From assembly GCF_014596475.1 (NCBI RefSeq), contig NZ_MECJ01000014.1, forward strand, positions 52,409 through 116,408: DNA of 64,000 nucleotides, written 5' to 3'. Below, piece by piece: positions 42,378 to 49,920 of the stretch (positions are counted from its first letter, which is position 1; every line of letters starts with the position of its first letter). The stretch is from Streptomyces sp. CBMA152 (lineage in GTDB: Bacteria; Actinomycetota; Actinomycetes; Streptomycetales; Streptomycetaceae). Below the pieces are notes generated by a model that was not told where the DNA came from, ran no database searches, and saw only the letters and a list, made by a program, of their open reading frames with translations. The position numbers and the translations under genes were made by a program.

Positions 42378-43308
42378 AGAGACCTGGAGCCGTCCCCAGC
42401 GAGCCGTAGTACGGGGTGAGCGCCGCCCTGCCGCCGTCGCCCAGGGCCACCGCGATGCGCTGCATCCGGGCGCCCTTTAGGTCGCCGGCCACCAGGACGC
42501 GCGGGTGCTGGGCGTGCGGTGGGCAGTAGCCGTCCGGGCCGGTGACCAGGCCGGGGAGCGCGGCCGGTTTGCTGCCCAGGTTCGCGAGCAGGGCGTCGGC
42601 GGTGATGGTCGGGTGACTTGTACCGTCCGGGGCGTACGCCGTGATGTCGTAACCGCCGCCCCGGCGCGCGGCGATCTCGACCCTCTCCACCAGGTCGAAG
42701 CGCACCCTGGGGTCGTCTTCGACCTCGGCCGTCTTGTACGTGTCATGGGCCGGGTGGAGTACGCGGAAGCGGGCGTCCGCGTGCGGGTGGGCGCGCAGCC
42801 ACGTTCCCAGCGGGCGGTCCGCGCCCAAGACCACCACCTCGCGAGCCGCGACCTCCTCGGGGGTGGATCGCCACAGCGGCGACGTATGAAGGGCCTCGGC
42901 CGCCTCCACCCAGTCCACGTCCCAAGGCGTCAGCGTAGTCACCCCCGTCGCCACCACCACCGTCGCCGCCGTGAACAACTGACCGTCTGCCAGGGCTACT
43001 TCGGCCCGGTCGTCGTAGCCCTTCACCGCCGTCGCCCTCCCCTGCACGAGCGTGACGCGGCCCGACTCCCGCTGCCTCGCGACATCCGCCACCAAGGCCT
43101 CGGCGAGCTGCGGGCCCGTCGTCCAGCCGCCCGGCACGTTCTCCAGGGCCCCGATCGCCGCCACCTTCGAGCCGACGGCGACCGCTTCCACCAGCGTGAC
43201 GCGCATCCGCAGGCTCGCGGCCATCACGGCGGCCGCCACGCCCGCCGGGCCCGCGCCCACCACCAGCAGGTCGACCGGGTCGGCGCCGTCGTCTGCGGTG
43301 CTGGTCAT
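42367..43308 (-). CDS. thioredoxin-reductase-like flavoprotein without CxxC
   Basis: About 313 residues. The N-terminal FAD motif is LLVVGAGPAGVAAAVMAAS and the C-terminal FAD motif RVLVAGDLKGARMQRIAVALGDGGRAA. The NADPH region (REVVVLGADRPLGTWL) is present but degenerate. No CxxC pair occurs at the usual redox site, so it is not a disulfide reductase; it resembles the ferredoxin-NADP-reductase-like or oxidase branch. It could supply electrons to the convergent P450, although that is inference. ATG 43308 is chosen just after a tandem repeat that would otherwise be translated. Confidence 0.75.
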   Translation of the reverse strand: MTSTADDGADPVDLLVVGAGPAGVAAAVMAASLRMRVTLVEAVAVGSKVAAIGALENVPGGWTTGPQLAEALVADVARQRESGRVTLVQGRATAVKGYDDRAEVALADGQLFTAATVVVATGVTTLTPWDVDWVEAAEALHTSPLWRSTPEEVAAREVVVLGADRPLGTWLRAHPHADARFRVLHPAHDTYKTAEVEDDPRVRFDLVERVEIAARRGGGYDITAYAPDGTSHPTITADALLANLGSKPAALPGLVTGPDGYCPPHAQHPRVLVAGDLKGARMQRIAVALGDGGRAALTPYYGSLGTAPGLFRP

Positions 43309-43322
43309 GCGCGTACGTACTC

Positions 43323-43370
43323 CTTCTTCTCGGCCTTCATCTCGGCCTACTTCTCGGCCTACTTCTTGAC
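43323..43370. repeat. four tandem 12-base repeats
   Basis: Four imperfect head-to-tail copies of CTTCTTCTCGGC / CTACTTCTCGGC. They lie directly upstream of the flavoprotein start codon, in its leader or promoter region. Confidence 0.7.
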
Positions 43371-43395
43371 GCTTTCGCGTGAAGCCTGTTTTTAG

Positions 43396-43450
43396 CTCCA
43401 ACTAAAGGTGGCATCCTGTCAGTAGGAGCTCAGCAGGAGTTCAGTTGGAG
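43396..43450. promoter_or_regulatory. operator-like inverted repeat upstream of the XRE gene
   Basis: CTCCAACT at 43396 is repeated in perfect inverted form AGTTGGAG at 43443. Between the arms AGGAG(C/T)TCAG is directly repeated at 43424 and 43435. The block sits between divergent genes and 26 bases before the XRE start, so it probably carries the XRE autoregulatory sites. Confidence 0.55.
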
Positions 43451-43475
43451 TGTCGACGAGTGTCTAGGAGCTGAC

Positions 43476-43811
43476 ATGCCCTGGTTCGCCAAGGATGATC
43501 CCGGCAGTGCCGACTTAGTGGCGGGCGCGGCGGCCCGGCAGGTCGCCGCCTCACTGGCCGGGCTGCTGGAGGAGCGCGGGCTCACCCGCAGCCAACTGGC
43601 TGCCAGAATGGGCGTGAGCCCAGGCCGCGTCAGCCAGATCCTGTCCGGTGACGCGAACTTGACGATCCGCTCGCTCGCCATGGCCGCCGCCGCGCTCGAC
43701 GCGGGCGTCGAGGTCCTGTTCACCGGAGCTCCGGCGCCGCAGGCTCCCACCACAGCTGAGACCACCACCGCAGACGAACGCGGACGGGTGCTGGCGCCCA
43801 CGCACCACTAG
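43476..43811 (+). CDS. XRE-family HTH regulator
   Basis: A 111-residue single-domain regulator. The HTH at about 32-75 reads LTRSQLAARMGVSPGRVSQILSGDANLTIRSLAMAAAAL. A short hydrophilic C-terminal tail lacks a clear effector domain. It is divergent from the TrxR-like flavoprotein, which it may control through the repeats at 43396-43450. It could also be an antitoxin-type regulator, but no toxin partner is seen. Confidence 0.83.
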   Translation: MPWFAKDDPGSADLVAGAAARQVAASLAGLLEERGLTRSQLAARMGVSPGRVSQILSGDANLTIRSLAMAAAALDAGVEVLFTGAPAPQAPTTAETTTADERGRVLAPTHH

Positions 43812-43882
43812 TGCTTGCCGCCGACCCTCAGAAACGAGCTGCCTGTCTGCCTGGTACGCACGCGGGAGACGCCGAGATAACC

Positions 43883-44700
43883 ATGCGCACCGCCCCTGTC
43901 CTGTGCACCGGACTGTCGTTCGACTGGCCGAACGGCACCCACGTCCTGCACGACCTCACCGGGCCACAGGCGACGGCCGTACGGGCCTGCTCGACCGCAA
44001 CGGCAGCGGGAGTCCACCCTCCTGCGGCTGATCGCCGGACAGCACGGGCCGACCTCGGGCACGGTCGGGGTCACGGGTAAGTCCGGCTTCCCGCCCCAGA
44101 ACCCCACGCTGGACCCCACCCTGCGCATGGACGATGTCCTGGGCGTGGCCGACGCTCGTGCCACCCTGCACGTCATCGAGGCCGGAGACGCCGGCGAACA
44201 CCACCTCACCGCCCTGGGCGAGCAGTGGAATGTGGAGGAACACGCCCAGGTCGCCCCGGCCCGCCTGGGTCTTGGGCACATCGGCCTGGACCACACCGTC
44301 GGCGAGGTCTCCGGTGGCGAGGCGGTGCTGCTGCGGCTGGCCACGCTCCTGCTGGCCCGCCCGGGCGTCCTGCCCCTTGACGAGCCCACCGACAACGTCG
44401 ACCGTCACGCCCGCCAGTAGCTCTGCCGGGCGATGGCCGAATACCGCGGCACTGTGATCATCGTGGCCCACGACCGCGAACTGCTGGAGCTCGTCGACCA
44501 GATCGCCGAGCTGCAGGACGGCACCGTGCGCACCTTCGGCAGCAACCTGAGTTCCTACGGGGAAACCACCGCCACCGACGAGCAGGCGGCCGCCGAACGG
44601 ACGCACCCCACGGCCCGGGCCGGCCTCGCCCGGCAGCGACACCACCTGGCCGCCGCCTGGACCCGTCGGGCGCGCAGCGCCCTCCATGCAAGCAGATGTA
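43883..44700 (+). pseudogene. ABC-F-type ATPase remnant
   Basis: MRTAPVLCTGLSFDWPNGTHVLHDLTG begins the ATPase. A frame shift follows, and the Walker A reads GRNGSG-[K]-STLLRLIAGQ only if one missing base in the lysine codon near 44007-44012 is restored. The signature VGEVSGGEAVLLRLATLLLARP, a Walker B-like LLDEPTDN-type stretch and the H-loop VIIVAHDREL follow in one frame, interrupted by a TAG at 44418. The downstream half of a two-domain ABC-F protein is absent. It was probably an antibiotic-resistance or translation-factor protein and is now inactive. Confidence 0.8.
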
Positions 44701-45087
44701 CGCCCACAGCCGCGTGGACGAGACGGGGAGGACGAGTGACGGTGGTCATCGCCCCATGCCGGCGTATGCCGTTGCGGCTGGTCAGGGGTGTCCCGCCTGA
44801 CTCCTCCGATCGGCCCATGACGCCCGATCCGCAGGCGCCCGGGCTCACATCGAGCTCACATTCTGGGGGCGCTGACCTGCTCGTACGGGCAGTTCCCGCA
44901 TGGGGCAATCAGCGCCCCGAGCTGCATCCGGCCGGACGCGGCACGCCAGCCTCTGTAGGCGGCGTGCCGCGTTCGTGTGAGGTCTGCGAGAACGCCGCTA
45001 CCCGTGCTGCCCAACGGGCCTAGGGTGAGCCGCGATTCGACCGGGGCCGCTGCTCCTGGTCTGGCGTGGCCCCGCCCCGGAGGACGC

Positions 45088-46329
45088 ATGAACTACCTGC
45101 TGCTGTTGCGACGGCGGCCCGTACTGGTGCTGTGGCTCGCGCAGAGCCTGTCCGTCCTCGGGGATCGGCTGTACGCGCTCGCAGTCATGTGGGTGGTGTA
45201 CGCCTCGACCGGCTCGGCTTCCCTCATGGGCCTGGTCGCAGTCGCCGAATCCGTCCCGTACATCGTGCTGGGGAGCGTCGGCCGACAGCTGGTCGCCCGG
45301 TTCTCCTCGTTCGCCTCGCTCGCGTGGGTGGACGGGGCGCGGGCAGTGGTGGCGGTCGTGTTGCCGTTCCTGTGGTCGCCGGACGCGCACGGCTTTGCCC
45401 TGCTGCTCGTCGGGGTGCTGCTGCTCGGCACCTTCGGGGCACTTTTCGATCCGAACCTCGGCGCCCTGGTGCCCGACCTGGTCGAGCCGGAGAAGGTGCA
45501 GGAGATCACGGGACTGCTCGACCTCACAGGGCGCATTGCCCGGATCGCGGGCCCGGCGAGCATCGGCTTGCTCCTGCTCGTCGTCTCCGAGGTCCAGCTC
45601 TTCGCGCTGAACGGGCTCACGTTCGCGGTGTCGGCGGTGGCGCTCGGCTGGCTGGCACGCCGGTACGCCATGGCAGCCGGTAGCGGGACGGGCGAGCGGC
45701 CCGGCAAGGCACGGTCGGCGGTCCGAGCGTGGCCGGTACTGCGGGCGCACCCTCGCGTCGGGCTAGCGGTCGGGCTGCACGGTGTCGCGCTGTTCTGCTC
45801 GGCTGTGGCGGCGGTGGGCATGCCCGCGCTGCTCGCCACCCGGTACGGCGCCGGGGCGGGCGTCTATGGGCTTGTGACGGCTGCTGTGGGCGCCGGGGCG
45901 CTCCTGGGCAATCCCTTGGCCAGTAACCGGCGTTCGGGCGGCTGGCTGCCCGTGTACTGCGGCGCGTGGGTGGTGCAGGGTGTCGCGACAGCGTGCATGG
46001 GACTGATGTTGCAGCTTCCCGCGTTGATGTTGCTCGCCCTGGTGACTGGTCTGGTCACCCCCGCGACGAGCGTTACCCTGCGGGCGCACCTCGGCGCGTT
46101 CGCCCCCGCCGAGCGGCTGCGGCTCATGTCCGTGGACCAGACCGTGATCCGTGCCGGGGGCACGGCCGGGATGCTGCTCCTGCCGTTCCTCGTCGATGCC
46201 TCGCCGCGTGGCGCGTTCGTCACGAGCGGACTCATGGTGGCGGGGACCGCGCTCAGTTCCTTGCTGGCAGCTTCACGGCTGCTGCGGCCCGAGACGCCTG
46301 TGCCTGCACTCTCTGTAGCGAACAGATGA
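45088..46329 (+). CDS. MFS transporter (Tet/Mef-like)
   Basis: A 413-residue major facilitator with twelve hydrophobic segments. It starts MNYLLLLRRRPVLVLWLAQSLSVLGDRLY, the usual start of MFS_3-type exporters, with GGAGG upstream of the ATG at 45088. A hydrophilic loop GSGTGERPGKARS separates the halves. It lies after an ABC-F remnant, and both are types linked to drug efflux or protection. It has no other obvious partners. A tRNA-like sequence follows on the opposite strand. Confidence 0.87.
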   Translation: MNYLLLLRRRPVLVLWLAQSLSVLGDRLYALAVMWVVYASTGSASLMGLVAVAESVPYIVLGSVGRQLVARFSSFASLAWVDGARAVVAVVLPFLWSPDAHGFALLLVGVLLLGTFGALFDPNLGALVPDLVEPEKVQEITGLLDLTGRIARIAGPASIGLLLLVVSEVQLFALNGLTFAVSAVALGWLARRYAMAAGSGTGERPGKARSAVRAWPVLRAHPRVGLAVGLHGVALFCSAVAAVGMPALLATRYGAGAGVYGLVTAAVGAGALLGNPLASNRRSGGWLPVYCGAWVVQGVATACMGLMLQLPALMLLALVTGLVTPATSVTLRAHLGAFAPAERLRLMSVDQTVIRAGGTAGMLLLPFLVDASPRGAFVTSGLMVAGTALSSLLAASRLLRPETPVPALSVANR

Positions 46330-46352
46330 GCCACGGGCCGGAGGATTGAAGG

Positions 46353-46428
46353 GGCGGGGCGGCCGGATTCGAACCGGCGTCCTCCTCCATGCTGTGTAGG
46401 CGCACTACCTCTGTGCTACGACCCCGCC
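46353..46428 (-). tRNA. tRNA-like gene, isotype undetermined (possibly pseudo-tRNA)
   Basis: Read on the minus strand there is a clear T arm (GCCGG-TTCGAAT-CCGGC), a D arm GCAC-AGAGGTA-GTGC preceded by TA, and complementary ends GGCGGGG/CCCCGCC. The acceptor can extend to nine pairs with one bulged T. The anticodon arm CCTAC-ACAGCAT-GGAGG has one A-G mismatch and C instead of T at position 33; the formal anticodon is AGC. CCA is not encoded. It is either a divergent tRNA or a decayed copy, perhaps a former integration site. Confidence 0.45.
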
Positions 46429-46485
46429 TTGCCGTGATCATAACCGGCTTGCCTGGCCACAGGGCCAGTGATTTCCGGGGGGCAC

Positions 46486-46525
46486 CTCGCCCCTCACCGG
46501 CGAAGTAGATCCGGTGAGGGGCGAG
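46486..46525. terminator. terminator hairpin
   Basis: CTCGCCCCTCACCGG pairs perfectly over 15 bases with its complement around a 10-base loop. It lies 22 bases beyond the minus-strand remnant gene and probably ends the transcript that begins with the XRE-TPR regulator. Confidence 0.78.
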
Positions 46526-46546
46526 GGTACGCGGGGCGGCTGCTAC

Positions 46547-46835
46547 TTACGCCGCAGGCGCCTCCGGCTTCCACTGGGCCGCTTCGAGGGCGAGCCAGTG
46601 GTCGACGGTGACGTTCTCGAAGGGGACGCCGATCTCCTGGTAGATGTGGGTGTGCATGGTGCCGAACCAGGCGCCCCGGCGTCGTCGAGGAACTCTTCCC
46701 GCTCGGGTGAGAGTGGTGGGGGATCCACCAGTGTCGATGCCCCAGGAGCTGGGCCGGGGTCGGCCCGTCGCGCTGTCCGACCACCCCGGAGATCAGCTCG
46801 TCGGCTGACGCAGCAACCAGACTCAGTTCATTGCC
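46547..46835 (-). pseudogene. frameshifted small protein remnant
   Basis: Three fragments in three frames form one plausible protein: LVAASADELISGVVGQRDGPTPAQLLG, then LVDPPPLSPEREEFLDDAG, then AWFGTMHTHIYQEIGVPFEN ending WKPEAPAA at the TAA at 46547. The first break is near the run CTGGGGCATC and the second at GCCGGGGCGCC, where one extra G would explain the shift. I do not recognise the family. It follows the 96-residue gene directly and may have been part of the same operon. Confidence 0.5.
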
Positions 46836-46837
46836 GC

Positions 46838-47128
46838 CTACTTGGCTGCGGTCTCGGTGCCTGGAGCTTCGGTCACCCACTGCTGTGCGGTGGCCAGGTT
46901 CGGTGCCGTGCCCGCCATCTCGTAGGCGAAGCCGTTCCACGTGATCAGGGCCCGCGCCGCGTCGGGCTGTACGTGACTGCCGCCGCCGTGCAGCGGCCGG
47001 TGCTTGCGCCAGATGTCCATCGGCGGGCGTCGCCGCTTGTCGTACGCGGCGAGCGGGTCGTCGGCATCCACGCCCGGCAGTGCGCGCGACGGCTGGTTCG
47101 GCGGCCCGGGACGGGAGTGCTTGCCCAT
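46838..47128 (-). CDS. hypothetical protein, 96 residues
   Basis: MGKHSRPGPPNQPSRALPGVDADDPLAAYDKRRR begins a basic, Pro-rich N-terminus. The C-terminal half (ALITWNGFAYEMAGTAPNLATAQQWV) looks folded. No known domain was recognised. It lies 12 bases downstream of the XRE-TPR regulator on the same strand, so it is probably co-transcribed. Confidence 0.6.
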   Translation of the reverse strand: MGKHSRPGPPNQPSRALPGVDADDPLAAYDKRRRPPMDIWRKHRPLHGGGSHVQPDAARALITWNGFAYEMAGTAPNLATAQQWVTEAPGTETAAK

Positions 47129-47140
47129 GTCTCGATGGTC

Positions 47141-48511
47141 TCAGGCGGCGATCGTAGTCGGCCGGGCGGCGGCGAGTTCTCGTGCCTTCGTACATACGTC
47201 GTCGACGACGGTGGTGTCGTACAGGCGGGCGGCGTTCAGCAGGGTGTTGAGCCGGGAGGTCACGAGGGTGGAGTCGATGCGGACGGCGGCGTCGAGCGCT
47301 TGGTGGGCCGCGACGGCGCCGCGCTCGGCCTCTCCTTCGTCGAACAGGGCTGCGGCCAGGCCGACGCGGTCCATCACCCGGACCCGGTCGAACCCGGGCT
47401 TGCGCAGGGCGAGCGCGTCCTCGAAGTGGACGCTCGCCGCACGGCTGCCTCGGTCGAGTCCGGCGAGGTCGCGGGCGGATACCGCGCGGGCACCGGCGTG
47501 CTCGGCCGCGTCGAAGTACGCCACCCAGTCCGGGACGTTGTCGCCGAGTCCGGCCGCCACGATTTCGTCGGCGGCGCCGAGGTGCCGCTCGGCCTGACGC
47601 TGGTCGCCGAGGGCCGCGTGGACCCGGCCCGTCTGCGAGGCGACCAGCGCCCGCGTCGCGGGCATCTTGGCCTTCGCCGCGGCGATGCCGAGGAGGCCGA
47701 GGGCGTCGGTCAGGTGGCCGAGATAGATCATCTGGTGCGACATGCGGGTGACGATCTCCACGCCGCGATCCGGCTGCCCGGCCTCGCCTGCCGCGTACGT
47801 GCCGTAACTCCAGTACCGCTGTGCGGTGGGGTACCGGCCGCTGTCGTGGCTCACCCATCCGGCGAGGGCCGCCAAGTCGGCGGTCACCGAGAAGACCCTG
47901 GTCTTCAGGCTCTTCGGGACGCCGTCCTGGATGCGGCGGGCGACCTCGGCGAGTTGGGCGACGATCGCCGAGCGGTACAGGCCGCCGCCCTTGGACGCGT
48001 CGGCTGTGGTGAAGAAGGCCGTCACCTCCTCCAGTGCGGTGACGGTGTCCGCGTCGAAGCCGCTGGTCGTGGCGTTGAGGGTTCGAGCGGTGGAGCCAAG
48101 CATCCGTGTCGCGGCGAGGATCAGCGGGGTGCCGAGGGCGAGCTTGAGGGTGTCGCGGCGGTTCGTGAACAAGTCCATCCGCGTCCATCCGGCCAGGGTT
48201 TGGGCAGCTGCCTCGGTCAGCAGCGGGAGCTGGATACCATCCAGCTCCGGACCGGCGGTCGTCAGACCGAGATCACCGGGAGTGAGCAGCTGACCGGTCG
48301 TCTCGGAGAGGACTTCCGCGAGCAGGACGGGGACTGGTGGGCGGGGCCGTTCACCGTCGATCCAGCGGCGGATGCGGGTCGCGTCGGGCGCGATCTGGCG
48401 GTGACCTTGGGCTTTGGCCGCCGCGGCGATGCGCCGGGCAATCTCCCCGTGGGACAAGCCCGTCGCCGCGGTCCACAGCGCCAGGTGCGGGTTGCCGGAT
48501 CTGCTGGCCAT
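47141..48511 (-). CDS. XRE-family regulator with TPR-like C-terminus
   Basis: A 456-residue protein. An XRE-like HTH occupies the N-terminus (GLSHGEIARRIAAAAKAQGHRQIAPDATRIRRWIDGERPRPPVPVLLAEVL). Helical TPR-like repeats fill the rest (DALGLLGIAAAKAKMPATRALVASQTGRVHAALGDQRQAERHLGAADEIV). This architecture is common next to Streptomyces RiPP and gamma-butyrolactone loci, where TPRs may bind a peptide. It is divergent from the graspetide genes, which it probably controls from the shared 155-base region. Confidence 0.82.
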   Translation of the reverse strand: MASRSGNPHLALWTAATGLSHGEIARRIAAAAKAQGHRQIAPDATRIRRWIDGERPRPPVPVLLAEVLSETTGQLLTPGDLGLTTAGPELDGIQLPLLTEAAAQTLAGWTRMDLFTNRRDTLKLALGTPLILAATRMLGSTARTLNATTSGFDADTVTALEEVTAFFTTADASKGGGLYRSAIVAQLAEVARRIQDGVPKSLKTRVFSVTADLAALAGWVSHDSGRYPTAQRYWSYGTYAAGEAGQPDRGVEIVTRMSHQMIYLGHLTDALGLLGIAAAKAKMPATRALVASQTGRVHAALGDQRQAERHLGAADEIVAAGLGDNVPDWVAYFDAAEHAGARAVSARDLAGLDRGSRAASVHFEDALALRKPGFDRVRVMDRVGLAAALFDEGEAERGAVAAHQALDAAVRIDSTLVTSRLNTLLNAARLYDTTVVDDVCTKARELAAARPTTIAA

Positions 48512-48666
48512 CGCTGCTCGTCCTCCTCGCCCGCAATGACGGAACGTGACATTTCCGCCACGGTTCGCGACTCCTACGGTACTGGTCAGGGCGGGTGTCG
48601 GGCACCGATTCTGTGCAGGCGGCAGCTGTCCGGCTGACGCCCGGCACAAGAGGAAGGGACTTTGGC

Positions 48667-48933
48667 ATGGCGACGCTTGCACCCGGGGCTCCGTGGGCGA
48701 TGCGGCTGGTCACCGACCGGCTGCCGATCGGCCCGCCGTCGTACGCGACGGTGACGCTCGACGCGTCCACGCAGATGGCCCGTTACACCGGCACCGCCGG
48801 TCAGATGGTCGAGATGGGCAAGCACGGCACGTCGAGGACGACCGGTACCGCCTCGATGTCCGGAGGCGGCGACGGGGCAAAGCCCCAGCCGCAGACCCAG
48901 GACGACAACACCACCGACTACGAGTCGGACTGA
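48667..48933 (+). CDS. tgmA: ATP-grasp-modified RiPP precursor (graspetide)
   Basis: An 88-residue precursor. The leader begins MATLAPGAPWAMRLVTDRLP and contains TLDASTQMARYTG, the DxxTQ-type leader block of this precursor family. EMGKHGTSRTTGTAS precedes a Gly-rich linker. The C-terminal core is rich in Thr, Asp and Glu (KPQPQTQDDNTTDYESD), as needed for side-chain ester or amide macrocycles. GGAAGGG lies before the ATG. It is followed three bases later by the maturase gene. Confidence 0.88.
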   Translation: MATLAPGAPWAMRLVTDRLPIGPPSYATVTLDASTQMARYTGTAGQMVEMGKHGTSRTTGTASMSGGGDGAKPQPQTQDDNTTDYESD

Positions 48934-48936
48934 CCC

Positions 48937-49920
48937 ATGGCCGCCTCCACTGTCCTGGTCGTCACCGCGCTGGAAGACGTCACCGCGGACTGGGTGATTG
49001 CCGCGCTGAACGAGCGCGAGGTGCCCGTCGTCCGCCTCGACCCCGCCGACATCGGACCCGCCCTGACCTTCGGGTTCCGCATCGGCGAGGACAGCCCTGC
49101 CTGGGATGGGCGGCTGCGCACCGGCAGCCGGGAGGTGGAGCTGGGGGAGGTGGCGGCGGTGTACTGCCGCCGCCCCACCCCCTATGCCGCCCGGTTCGGG
49201 CATCTGACCGCTCAGCAGCGGGACTTCTGCACCGCCGAGGCCCGGCAAGGCCTCGGCGGCGTCCTGAACGACCTGCACACCACGCTGTACGTGAACCATC
49301 CCGCCGCCGTGACGGCCGCAGACTTCAAGCCCGCCCAGCTCCGGCGGTTCGCCGAGCTCGGCCTCACGATTCCGGCGACCCTGGTCACCAACGACATCGA
49401 AGCCGTGCGGAAGTTCGCCGCCGAGCACGAGCACATCATCTACAAGCCTTTCCGCGGCCTGCCGGCGGGCGAGGACGGGCACACGGGGGCGATCTGGGCC
49501 CAGCGAGTGAACCCGGACAGCTTCGATACCGCCCTCGCGGTGACCGCGCACCTCTTCCAGGCCGAGATCCCCAAGACCGGCGACGTCCGGGTGACCGTGG
49601 TCGGCACCAAGGTGTTCGCGCAGAAGATAGCCGCGCCGGACGGCGCCCTGGACTGGCGCCGCGGCAACTGGGACGAGCTGATCCACGCCCCCATCACCGT
49701 GCCCGCGCCCGTCCAGGCCGCGCTGCACCGCTACCTGGCCTCCTTCGGCCTGGTCTTCGGCTGCTTCGACTTCGCCCTGACGGGCGACGGCGACGAGGCC
49801 GGGCACTGGACCGCGATCGAGTGCAACCCAAACGGACAATGGGGCTGGCTGCCCGATGCACCGGCCATCACCGAGGCGTTCGCCGACATCCTCAGCAGGA
49901 AGGAACGGGGCCGACCATGA
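48937..49920 (+). CDS. tgmB: ATP-grasp ribosomal peptide maturase
   Basis: A 327-residue graspetide synthetase. The N-terminal domain (VLVVTALEDVTADWVIAALNER) is followed by the ATP-grasp domain: IIYKPFRGLPAGED near 168, VRVTVVGTKVFAQKI near 210-224, and AIECNPNGQWGWLP near 293-306 with the Glu and Asn metal ligands. It phosphorylates acidic side chains of the precursor core and forms macrolactone or macrolactam links. It directly follows the precursor gene and overlaps the methyltransferase gene by four bases. Confidence 0.9.
   Translation: MAASTVLVVTALEDVTADWVIAALNEREVPVVRLDPADIGPALTFGFRIGEDSPAWDGRLRTGSREVELGEVAAVYCRRPTPYAARFGHLTAQQRDFCTAEARQGLGGVLNDLHTTLYVNHPAAVTAADFKPAQLRRFAELGLTIPATLVTNDIEAVRKFAAEHEHIIYKPFRGLPAGEDGHTGAIWAQRVNPDSFDTALAVTAHLFQAEIPKTGDVRVTVVGTKVFAQKIAAPDGALDWRRGNWDELIHAPITVPAPVQAALHRYLASFGLVFGCFDFALTGDGDEAGHWTAIECNPNGQWGWLPDAPAITEAFADILSRKERGRP

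Noticed and set aside
46514..48637. Open frame of about 707 codons on the plus strand
   Set aside because: Shadow of the XRE-TPR regulator and neighbours, which show real domains on the minus strand.
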